Shown here: piece after piece, positions 8,730 to 15,564 of the stretch
How the letters are laid out: each line of letters starts with the position of its first letter
Numbering within the stretch: position 1 is the stretch's first letter
Origin: Acidobacteriota bacterium
GTDB taxonomy: Bacteria > Acidobacteriota > Terriglobia > Terriglobales > Acidobacteriaceae
Direction of reading: 5' to 3'
Length of the DNA stretch: 64,000 nucleotides
NCBI GenBank assembly: GCA_018268895.1
Contig: JAFDVP010000014.1
Location: forward strand, 1 to 64,000
Program-made: the position numbers and the translations under genes
The notes under the pieces: generated by a model
The model's database searches: none
What the model saw: only the letters and a program-made list of their open reading frames with translations
Told to the model about the DNA's origin: nothing

Positions 8730-10889
8730 ATGGCACGTGGCGGCTGGACTGTAAGGGTACTGTGTGGAATTCTGCTGGTTTCGACAGCCCCGGCATGGGG
8801 CCAGGCCGCTGTAACCAATCCTGCGCCGGTGATGGTGCCTGCAAGCAAGCTGGACGAGTATGTCGGGCAATATTACGTTGCGGCCGAGCCGGAGATAGTG
8901 GCATCGATCTCCCGGCAGGGCGATGCGTTGTTCAGCGAGGGCGAGCGCTCGGCCAGGACAGAGTGGAAGGCGGAGTCGGCTGACCACTTCTTCGTATCGG
9001 GCAGCCCGATGCGCATGAGCTTTCAGCGAGATGCGTCGGGCAAGGTGACTGCATTTACCACCGAATATGCGGGGCAGCGAAGCACAGCCAGTATGGTGAC
9101 CTTCGTTCGCATTGGCGATGAGCCGAAGGAACTGAATCGCTTCCGCGAGTACGTGCGCAGCGAGGCCATGGTGCCGATGCGTGACGGCGTGAAGCTGCAT
9201 GTCGTTATTCTGCGGCCCGCGGGATCGGAAAAATCTGGAGAGCCGCTGCCGTTTCTGATGGAGAGGACGCCATACGGTGTCGACGGTTCTTCGTCGCGAG
9301 GCGTAAATGCGTCGAAGCCGGAGTTGGCGGCGAGCGGATACATCTTTGCCTTCGGCGATATTCGCGGACGCTATGGATCGGAGGGCCAGTTCGTCATGAA
9401 CCGTCCCATCGTTGAGCATAAGACAAAAACCGATGTCGATGAGACGACAGACACGAACGATACGATCAACTGGCTGCTGAAGAATGTGCCGAACAATAAC
9501 GGCCGGGTGGGCGTCTACGGTATCTCGTATCCCGGGTTTCTGGCGATGATGGCGGGCATCAATGCGAATCCGGCAGTGAAGGCGATCTCGCCGCAGGCCC
9601 CGATGACGAATATCTGGATCGGCGACGACTTCTTTCATAACGGAGCATTTCGCGAGACATATGGCTTCGATTACGTGCAGCAGCTTGAAGCGCAGAAGAC
9701 AGATGTCCGCGTCGAATCGAAGGAGGATACTTTCGATTTCTTCTTGGGCAATGTGAATTTTGCCGGTGCGGCGAAGAGTGCAGGGATAAGCGATCTGCCG
9801 ACAGCGAAGGCATTCTTGACGCAGCCGGAGTATACGAAGTTCTGGCGTGCGATGGCAGTGGAGCCGCATCTGACAAAGGTGGAGGTTCCCACGCTGGAGG
9901 TTGGTGGCTGGTGGGACCAGGAAGATATGTGGGGTCCTCAGGCCGAGTACGCCGCGCTGGAGCCCCACGACAAGAATCATGAGGTCTTTCTGGTGCTGGG
10001 GCCGTGGAACCATGGTGGCTGGGTGCCGACGACGCGGCATCTGGGAGCAATAAATTTTGGAGCGGCCACGGGCGATCAATATCGCAAGACGATTGAAGCG
10101 CCGTTCTTCGAAAAATATCTGAAAGACAAGCCTGGATTCGATCTGAAGGACACGGCCAGCTTCCGCACGGGAGTCAACGAGTGGAAGCGCTACAGCGCAT
10201 GGCCGCCGAAGGAAGGGTTCAGCGCGGCAAAGCTGTATCTTGCCGCCGGGCACGGACTGAGCTTTACTGCGCCAGTGGCTGAATCGAAGGCGGATTACGT
10301 CTCGGACCCTGCGAATCCGGTGCCGTACCGGCAACGTCCCATTCAGTCGACATATGGGACTGGATCGAAGTGGCGTCCGTGGCTGGTAGAGGACCAGCGA
10401 TTTGTGAGCGGGCGCACGGACCTTGCAAACTTCACGACAGCAGCTCTGGATCGCGATGTTACGGTGACGGGCGATGTGGTTGCTGACATCTTTGCATCGA
10501 CGACGGGCACGGATGGCGACTGGATCGTCAAGCTGATCGATGTCTATCCGGACGATGCGCCGGACGGAATGGGGGGCTATCAGTTGATGATTGCCGATGA
10601 GATTCTGCGCGGACGGTACAGGAAGAGCTTCGAGAAGCCGGAACCTGTGAAAGCAGGCGAGGTGACCGAATATAAGTGGAGCCTGCATGGAGCGGACCAC
10701 ACATTCCTGAAGGGCCACAAGATCCTGGTCGAGGTGCAGTCGACGTGGTTTCCGCTCTACGACAGGAACCCACAGACGTACGTATCGAATATCATGAGCG
10801 CGCCGGCAAGCGCGTACAAGGCGGAGACGATCTCGATCTACAGTTCTCCTAAATATCCGTCGCGCCTTGAATTTGAGATGCCGCAGTGA
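8730..10889 (+). CDS. Secreted CocE/NonD family serine hydrolase
   Basis: A 719-residue exported enzyme of the CocE/NonD (peptidase S15) family. Order: signal peptide (residues 1 to about 25, ending PAWGQA), a small beta domain like DUF3471 (about 33-130), the alpha/beta-hydrolase with nucleophile Ser266 in GVYGISYPGF and the lid, then a C-terminal jelly-roll domain (from about 530, FVSGRTDL to the end) typical of the family. The catalytic Asp is probably in GGWWDQED or nearby, and the His in GPWNHGGW. Such enzymes cut ester or amide bonds of small acyl substrates or act as X-Pro dipeptidases; the substrate cannot be told. An ATG at 8721 is too close to AAGG, so 8730 is preferred. Confidence 0.88.
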   Translation: MARGGWTVRVLCGILLVSTAPAWGQAAVTNPAPVMVPASKLDEYVGQYYVAAEPEIVASISRQGDALFSEGERSARTEWKAESADHFFVSGSPMRMSFQRDASGKVTAFTTEYAGQRSTASMVTFVRIGDEPKELNRFREYVRSEAMVPMRDGVKLHVVILRPAGSEKSGEPLPFLMERTPYGVDGSSSRGVNASKPELAASGYIFAFGDIRGRYGSEGQFVMNRPIVEHKTKTDVDETTDTNDTINWLLKNVPNNNGRVGVYGISYPGFLAMMAGINANPAVKAISPQAPMTNIWIGDDFFHNGAFRETYGFDYVQQLEAQKTDVRVESKEDTFDFFLGNVNFAGAAKSAGISDLPTAKAFLTQPEYTKFWRAMAVEPHLTKVEVPTLEVGGWWDQEDMWGPQAEYAALEPHDKNHEVFLVLGPWNHGGWVPTTRHLGAINFGAATGDQYRKTIEAPFFEKYLKDKPGFDLKDTASFRTGVNEWKRYSAWPPKEGFSAAKLYLAAGHGLSFTAPVAESKADYVSDPANPVPYRQRPIQSTYGTGSKWRPWLVEDQRFVSGRTDLANFTTAALDRDVTVTGDVVADIFASTTGTDGDWIVKLIDVYPDDAPDGMGGYQLMIADEILRGRYRKSFEKPEPVKAGEVTEYKWSLHGADHTFLKGHKILVEVQSTWFPLYDRNPQTYVSNIMSAPASAYKAETISIYSSPKYPSRLEFEMPQ

Positions 10890-10902
10890 TCAGGAGAAAA
10901 GA

Positions 10903-11469
10903 TTGAGCATCAAGACAATCAGCAGCCGCGAGGTCTACCGCAATCCATGGACGAGCGTGCGCGAGGACGTTATTGAACGAGCCAACGGACAGCGCGGTAT
11001 CTACGGTGTGATCGATAAGGACCCTGCGTCGATCATCATCCCGCTGGAGAGGACACCCGAAGGAGAGTTCGTCTACCTGATCGAACAGTTCCGCTATACC
11101 GTTGGCGGCAGATTCTCGGAGTTTCCTCAGGGAGGATGGGAGGAGGCCGAGGTTGTTCCGGAAGAGCTGGCGCGTGGCGAGTTGCGTGAAGAGACCGGGC
11201 TGACGGCGGAGAAGATGACGCTGCTGAGTACGCTGCAGATTGCCTACGGCGTCATGAACCAGAAGCATCACGTCTTCCTGGCGGAAGGCCTTACTCCCGG
11301 TGCTCCCGATCCCGACGCAGAGGAGCACGACCTGGTCGTGAAGCGTGTGAGCGTACAGAAATTTGAGCGTATGGTGCTGGATGGAGAGATTGTCGACAAC
11401 TGCTCTGTCGCGGCATGGGGCCTCTATAAGATATGGCTGGAGCATGGCCGGCCTGCGAGGGAAAAATGA
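10903..11469 (+). CDS. NUDIX hydrolase (ADP-ribose pyrophosphatase-like)
   Basis: A 188-residue NUDIX enzyme that probably splits ADP-ribose or a related nucleoside diphosphate derivative. The NUDIX box is GGWEEAEVVPEELARGELRE followed by ETGL; the first Arg of the usual REUxEE core is Gly here (GELREE), while the metal-binding Glu residues are kept. The upstream motif LIEQFRYTVGG and the downstream YGVMNQKHHVFLAEGL match the ADP-ribose group. I choose TTG 10903, preceded by CAGGAGAAAAGA; the frame is open up to 10867 inside the previous gene. Its stop overlaps the next start (ATGA). Confidence 0.88.
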   Translation: MSIKTISSREVYRNPWTSVREDVIERANGQRGIYGVIDKDPASIIIPLERTPEGEFVYLIEQFRYTVGGRFSEFPQGGWEEAEVVPEELARGELREETGLTAEKMTLLSTLQIAYGVMNQKHHVFLAEGLTPGAPDPDAEEHDLVVKRVSVQKFERMVLDGEIVDNCSVAAWGLYKIWLEHGRPAREK

Positions 11470-11906
11470 GCGACGAGATGGTTCAGGCTGATGCCGTGGA
11501 AACCGCACAGGGCAAGCTGCGTTGGGCGAATGCCGGCAGTTTCCTGTTTGCACTGTTGCAGAGCGGGTGTGCGGCGTTCATGGCGATCAGCGGCTTCAGG
11601 ACGCTAATCGGTCTCGGCGCGTTGGCAAGCGGGTTTTATGGGTCTGCGCAGTGGTTTCACGGGGACAAAATTCGTATCCCGATGATGGTCGTTGCGTTCG
11701 CGGGCGCGCTGTTCAATCTGTACTCGGTATGGCGCGTACGATCGTTGCGCGCCCGCCCGGCGGCGCAATGGCGAGTACAGCCGGTCTCGCGCGCGAAGCT
11801 GCGTTCGGAGCGTCTACAGGTGGCGATGGCGATCGTGACGCTGATCCTGCTCGCAGCGGAATGGTTCGCGCACGGAGACAATTCCATGATGCGCAGCTTT
11901 ATGTGA
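11466..11906 (+). CDS. Four-TM integral membrane protein of unknown function
   Basis: A 146-residue membrane protein I do not recognise. Four hydrophobic segments are visible at about residues 22-45, 47-66, 72-92 and 120-140, separated by a basic loop rich in Arg (VRSLRARPAAQWRV). The start ATG overlaps the NUDIX stop, so the two are translationally coupled and likely cotranscribed. It ends 38 bases before the stop of the converging anti-sigma gene. Confidence 0.7.
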   Translation: MSDEMVQADAVETAQGKLRWANAGSFLFALLQSGCAAFMAISGFRTLIGLGALASGFYGSAQWFHGDKIRIPMMVVAFAGALFNLYSVWRVRSLRARPAAQWRVQPVSRAKLRSERLQVAMAIVTLILLAAEWFAHGDNSMMRSFM

Positions 11907-11944
11907 GATTGCTCATCAGCCAGGCAATTCAGCATGGCGTCGGT

Positions 11945-12220
11945 TCAGCCGGTTCCTCCGGCGGATTCGGGATCATCCGTTGGTGTCTCAATCATGACCT
12001 GGGCGAGACGCGCGTGGAGGCGCTCGCTGAAGCCGACTGGAAGCTCGAACACCCGATCGTCTGCGGTGAGGACGAGGATGTTGCGCGTCGAGTCGAGCAC
12101 TGCAGAGCATATCTCGCAGTGCTCAAGATGTTTTTCGACGTCTGCACGTATCTGTGCATCGAGCGTGTTGTCGAGATAGCCGGAGATGTAGTCCCAGACA
12201 TGGCGGCAGTTTAGAACCAT
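11945..12220 (-). CDS. Zinc-finger (zf-HC2) anti-sigma factor of the bufferin operon
   Basis: A 91-residue protein with the ZAS zinc-binding pattern HLEHCEIC (HxxxCxxC) and an N-terminal NCRHVWDYISGYLD, typical of zf-HC2 anti-sigma domains. There is no transmembrane segment, so it is soluble. It overlaps the ECF sigma gene by 10 bases, the standard sigma/anti-sigma arrangement, and is the last gene of the operon that starts at bufA2. Known for ZAS proteins: they hold the sigma factor until metal loss or thiol oxidation. I infer that it could sense the same metal or thiol stress that the bufferin relieves; this is not shown by the sequence. Confidence 0.85.
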   Translation of the reverse strand: MVLNCRHVWDYISGYLDNTLDAQIRADVEKHLEHCEICSAVLDSTRNILVLTADDRVFELPVGFSERLHARLAQVMIETPTDDPESAGGTG

Positions 12221-12831
12221 GAGAACCTCCTTCGACTGGCCGGCGCGGTGGACTTGAGCTGCGGCGCAAGTTGCTTTTGCAGCATCATGCGGGCGCGATG
12301 GAGCCGCATCTTAACCGACGCGATGGTGATGCCCAGGGTTTCGGCGGTCTCCTGTACATTGCGTTCTTCTAGTTCACGAAGGACAAAAACCTCACGATAA
12401 GCGATGGGGAGCTCGGCAAGCGCGCGGCGAATGAGTGCGCGGACCTCCTGGCGTTCGAGCGACTCCGATGGAATCTCACGCCAGTCGGTGAGTTGGGCCG
12501 GCGTGATGGAGCCTTCTGTCGTGTCGTCGATGGAGTCGGTGAGTCCAGGCTGCTTGCGGCGAAGACGTCCGCGCGCCTCGTTGAGGACGATGCTGATGAG
12601 CCATGTGCTGAAGCGCGATTCGGACCGGAACTTGCCGAGGTGGCGGTAGGCCTTGATGAAAGCATCCTGCGTCGCGTCCTCGGCCTCCGATTCGTTGTGG
12701 AGAAGCGAGAGCGCCATGAGATAGACGCTGCGCTCATAAGGGCGGATGAGTTCGTGAAAGGTCTCGGTATCGCCACCCAGCACCCTCTCGATCATCGCTG
12801 CCTCGTCTCTTCCTTCAACTTGCAATTGCAT
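12211..12831 (-). CDS. ECF-type RNA polymerase sigma factor in the bufferin operon
   Basis: A 206-residue sigma-70 family ECF factor. Region 2 is FHELIRPYERSVYLMALSLL with the core-binding ESEAEDATQDAF; region 4 is LPIAYREVFVLRELEE with the helix-turn-helix TAETLGITIASVKMRLHRAR. The start chosen, ATG 12831, overlaps the end of bufD by 17 bases; ATG 12795 is an alternative. The following anti-sigma gene overlaps by 10 bases. Its position inside the metallophore operon suggests that it drives the bufA2 promoter, as ECF factors do for their own operons; the promoter motif itself I could not fix. Confidence 0.93.
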   Translation of the reverse strand: MQLQVEGRDEAAMIERVLGGDTETFHELIRPYERSVYLMALSLLHNESEAEDATQDAFIKAYRHLGKFRSESRFSTWLISIVLNEARGRLRRKQPGLTDSIDDTTEGSITPAQLTDWREIPSESLERQEVRALIRRALAELPIAYREVFVLRELEERNVQETAETLGITIASVKMRLHRARMMLQKQLAPQLKSTAPASRRRFSWF

Positions 12832-13324
12832 CCGTTCCCCAGTGAGGCATGTGCATATATGGGCGGAACCTTGTTGCAATAAGGGCATCAAGCGAAAGCT
12901 TGCCGGGCCCAAAGACGAGAATCAGGATAGCAGCGAAGAGGAAGGTGTAGGGTGCGGCTGCGTAGAACTTGTCCGGATCGGTAAAGATGGAGACGAGCGC
13001 GTCGTGGTCCGCGGTCCAGAAGGCAAGGAACATCGAGCCGGTGAGCAGCAGAGAGATGGGCCGTGCGAAGAGTCCGAGGATGAGCAGGATCCCACCGAAG
13101 AATTCAAGGCCGGAAACAAAATGGGCATTGAGAGCGGGGAAAGGGATGTTGAGCGAGGTAAAGAACTCGACGATCTTCGGCTGATTGCGCAGCTTGCCCA
13201 GGCCGGTCTGCGTAAACTGCCATCCCCAGTAGAGGCGAACCGCGAGCAAAAAGGGCGAGGTGAGTTTTTCCGCGAGGTTGCAGAAGGTTGCGTGAGCTGA
13301 TGCGGTACGAGAGATGATGCTCAT
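12815..13324 (-). CDS. bufD: DoxX-family membrane protein of bufferin operon (BufD-like)
   Basis: A 169-residue inner-membrane protein of the DoxX family with four hydrophobic segments (RLYWGWQFTQTGLGKL near residue 30, FGGILLILGLFARP, LLLTGSMFLAFWTADHDA, FLFAAILILVFGPGKLSLD). DoxX proteins are regular members of MNIO/DUF2063 operons, where their exact task is unsettled; ideas include quinone-linked redox or transport of the modified peptide. Its start overlaps the bufC stop (ATGA) and its end overlaps the sigma gene, so it is tightly coupled on both sides. The context gives the name. Confidence 0.85.
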   Translation of the reverse strand: MSIISRTASAHATFCNLAEKLTSPFLLAVRLYWGWQFTQTGLGKLRNQPKIVEFFTSLNIPFPALNAHFVSGLEFFGGILLILGLFARPISLLLTGSMFLAFWTADHDALVSIFTDPDKFYAAAPYTFLFAAILILVFGPGKLSLDALIATRFRPYMHMPHWGTDAIAS

Positions 13325-14214
13325 AACTTCTCCGTCGTGTAAGGTGCGCAGAGCCAGCCCATCTGCATGAGATAGTGAAAGGCGGATTGAACGTGAACGG
13401 GGCGGTAGGCTTCAACCATCGTGCTGCCTGCGAAGGCTACGTCGATTGCCTCGCTCAAGGTTGATCCAGCTTCAAACGCCTTGAGAAGGAGATAGTCCTC
13501 GCGTGCGAGGCGCTTGTAGTAGACGGTGTCCTCGTGGCGATGCACGGCGAGGTAGATCTGTTCGCGGCGGGGTTTGCGTGAGCGCGCGCTACGGACGAGA
13601 TGCAGCGTGACGGCGTTCGATGACTGGGTTCCGGCAGCATGACTGGAATCTTTGATGGCAATGAGCGCGTCGTCGACGGCATAGGGAGAGTCAACCAGAC
13701 GCACATAAGGTTGCAGAGTGAGCTGGGAGTTGTCGTTAAGGGCGGCAATGTCTTCTACAGTGAGCGCTGTTCGTTGCTCGTTGTCGAAGGCCTCGATGTG
13801 AGCCCACTCGAGCGTGGCCATTGCGATCGCGGCCTCGATGTTGGGAGCTGCGAATCGCGGGTTTGCTCTGAGCCACTCTACGAGCGACGATCCCAGGTTG
13901 CGCAACGTGAACGAGCGCGACGGGTGGGCCTCGAGATAGGCGCGCATGAGGCGCTCGAAGCGGCGCGTGCCGATGACGGACTTGAGGCCGGGGAAGTCTT
14001 CTTCAAACGAGGAGAAGACGCGGAACCAGTATTGACGGTTGTAGATCTCGAGCCGCTCGAAAGAGGAGAGACGGTTGTTCGGTTTGATGAACGATTCTGC
14101 CTCGGCTCGGATCGAGTGACCGTCGGAGGCGCGCTGGCGCATCTGCTCGTTGCGTGTGAGGGGGCGCATGACGGCTGCGGCCATCTGCTTCTGTAGTGTG
14201 GCGAGGGTGCTCAT
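13321..14214 (-). CDS. bufC: BufC/HvfC-type partner of MNIO enzyme (DUF2063)
   Basis: A 297-residue protein with an N-terminal DUF2063 domain (residues about 5-100, with LSSFERLEIYNRQYWFRVFS and EDFPGLKSVIG), the partner that presents the leader of the precursor to the MNIO enzyme in characterised systems. The C-terminal half is a less conserved domain ending in a winged-helix-like segment (LLKAFEAGSTLSEAIDVAF). Start ATG 14214 overlaps the bufB stop by four bases; longer frames upstream would lie inside bufB. Known from HvfC/TglI-like partners: needed for peptide modification. Confidence 0.9.
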   Translation of the reverse strand: MSTLATLQKQMAAAVMRPLTRNEQMRQRASDGHSIRAEAESFIKPNNRLSSFERLEIYNRQYWFRVFSSFEEDFPGLKSVIGTRRFERLMRAYLEAHPSRSFTLRNLGSSLVEWLRANPRFAAPNIEAAIAMATLEWAHIEAFDNEQRTALTVEDIAALNDNSQLTLQPYVRLVDSPYAVDDALIAIKDSSHAAGTQSSNAVTLHLVRSARSRKPRREQIYLAVHRHEDTVYYKRLAREDYLLLKAFEAGSTLSEAIDVAFAGSTMVEAYRPVHVQSAFHYLMQMGWLCAPYTTEKL

Positions 14215-15068
14215 GCGGTCACCGCGAGAGGCGCATCGGCGGCGCGTAGATATCGGTTGGCTTTGAGGGCTTCCGCATGGACTGCATCGAAGGACGGAAT
14301 GGAATCGTCCCACTCGAGGAGCGTCGCTGTTGGCCCGCAGCGCTCAATAGCGCGAGCATACAGTGCCCAGACGGGATCGAGAACAGGGTGATCGTGCGTG
14401 TCGAGGATGTACTTCTCGAACTTGGAATGGCCGGCGATGTGGATCTGCGCTACACGTTCTGCGGGAACGCTGTTGACATAGGTCTGCGGGTCGAAGTTGT
14501 GGTTCTGCGATGAGACGTAGATGTTGTTGACGTCGAGAAGGATTCCGCAGTCGGCCTGTTCGACAACTTCGTTGAGGAACTCCCATTCGGTCATCTCGGA
14601 GATGTGATATTCGGCATAGCTGGAGACGTTTTCGACAGCTATGGGAATTTCGAGGGAGTCCTGCGCCTGTCGGATCTTTTCGGCGGTAACACGTGCGGCC
14701 TCGAAGGTGTAGGGCATGGGGAGGAGATCGTGCGTGTAGGTGCCGTCGACCGAGCCCCAGCAGAGGTGGTCGGAGAGCCAGGGTGTTTTGGTGCGGCGAA
14801 CAAGATTTTTCAGGCGGCGAAGATGCTCCCGCGAGAGAGGGTTGGATGAGCCGAAGTACATCGAGACGCCGTGCTGCACGACGCGGTACTGGTCGAGGAT
14901 GCTGTCGAGAACAGTGAGCGGGCGGCCTCCATCGACCATGTAGTTTTCCGAGATGATCTCGAACCAATCGACGACAGGCTTCTTATCCAGGATGTGGCGG
15001 TAGTGAGGCACGCGCAGGCCGATTCCTACACCATAGTCTGTAAACCCGTTGAAGCGATTTGCCGGCAT
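14211..15068 (-). CDS. bufB: MNIO (DUF692) bufferin-maturation enzyme
   Basis: A 285-residue multinuclear non-haem iron enzyme. The family's metal ligands are visible along a TIM barrel: H66 in VVQHGVSMYFG, H101 in LSDHLCW, E146 in AVENVSSY, D179/N181 in LLDVNNIYV, H210 and H214 in IHIAGH, H225 in DTHDHPV, and E252 in LLEWD. Known role: with the DUF2063 partner it oxidises Cys side chains of the precursor, in bufferins to thiooxazole-type heterocycles, using O2. The frame is open 55 codons further up, but that would cover the hairpin at 15099-15136; ATG 15068 has GAGGA 8-12 bases upstream and matches family length. Overlaps bufC by four bases. Confidence 0.95.
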   Translation of the reverse strand: MPANRFNGFTDYGVGIGLRVPHYRHILDKKPVVDWFEIISENYMVDGGRPLTVLDSILDQYRVVQHGVSMYFGSSNPLSREHLRRLKNLVRRTKTPWLSDHLCWGSVDGTYTHDLLPMPYTFEAARVTAEKIRQAQDSLEIPIAVENVSSYAEYHISEMTEWEFLNEVVEQADCGILLDVNNIYVSSQNHNFDPQTYVNSVPAERVAQIHIAGHSKFEKYILDTHDHPVLDPVWALYARAIERCGPTATLLEWDDSIPSFDAVHAEALKANRYLRAADAPLAVTA

Positions 15069-15098
15069 TGCGAGATCCTCATTAGGGAGAGAAGGACT

Positions 15099-15136
15099 GT
15101 ATCGCCGCGGGATGGGTGAAATCTCCGCGACGATAC
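15099..15136 (-). promoter_or_regulatory. Hairpin between bufA2 and bufB
   Basis: A 12-bp inverted repeat with one mismatch: GTATCGCCGCGG (15099-15110) and CCGCGACGATAC (15125-15136), loop of 14 bases, lying between the bufA2 stop (15157) and the bufB ribosome-binding site. No T run follows in the direction of transcription, so it is not a full terminator. It could protect the bufA2 message from 3' decay or partly block read-through, so raising precursor over enzyme. Such hairpins after RiPP precursor genes are common; the function here is inferred. Confidence 0.65.
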
Positions 15137-15156
15137 CGTATGTGTTTAGCTCGAAG

Positions 15157-15447
15157 TTACGCAGCTGGCGGCTTGGAGCCGTCGGTGGCGCATCCGCCCT
15201 TGCCCTTGCAGCTATTCTTGCCCTTGCAGCCATTGTCTCCTGTCTTGCATCCGCCCTTGCCCTTGCAACTGTTCTGGCCCTTACAGGCGTGCTTGTCTTT
15301 GTCGGCGCCGAGGAACGCCGCCGAAGCGCTGGCCAGTTGACCGAACTGCGCTCCGTTGTGAACGGAGGCGTGGATCGGGGTTGTGGAGCCGCTGAGCAGA
15401 CCGGTCACGGCCGCACTCATCATCATTGCTTTGAGAGAGGTCTTCAT
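15157..15447 (-). CDS. bufA2: BufA2-type bufferin metallophore precursor
   Basis: A 96-residue RiPP precursor. Residues 1-28 are a Sec signal peptide (MKTSLKAMMMSAAVTGLLSG, cleavage after IHA), which in this class serves both export and recognition. The core has six Cys at 55, 61, 67, 74, 80 and 86 in two near-identical units, CKGQNSCKGKGGC and CKGKNSCKGKGGC, joined by KTGDNG: the hallmark of BufA2-family periplasmic bufferins. Known role of the class: after BufB/BufC act on Cys residues, the exported peptide binds copper in the periplasm. A good RBS, AAGGAGATTTGCGAA, precedes ATG 15447. First gene of the operon; the 117 bases to the divergent gene must hold its promoter. Confidence 0.92.
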   Translation of the reverse strand: MKTSLKAMMMSAAVTGLLSGSTTPIHASVHNGAQFGQLASASAAFLGADKDKHACKGQNSCKGKGGCKTGDNGCKGKNSCKGKGGCATDGSKPPAA

Positions 15448-15564
15448 TTCGCAAATCTCCTTGAGTGGTGTTGCTGTTGCGTATTTAACTTACGCGCGAT
15501 CTGCCTCGTTAGATTCAAGGGGGAGTAAACCGTAACAGACTTTAATCGAAGATTTGTCACCCGT

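Noticed and set aside
8715..10718. 667-codon minus-strand open frame
   Set aside because: Fully antisense to the CocE/NonD hydrolase, Arg/His/Pro-rich and without family features.
15157..15300. Repeated DNA that could be taken for a CRISPR or minisatellite
   Set aside because: The repeat units are the coding sequence of the Cys-rich core of bufA2; spacers are not unique.
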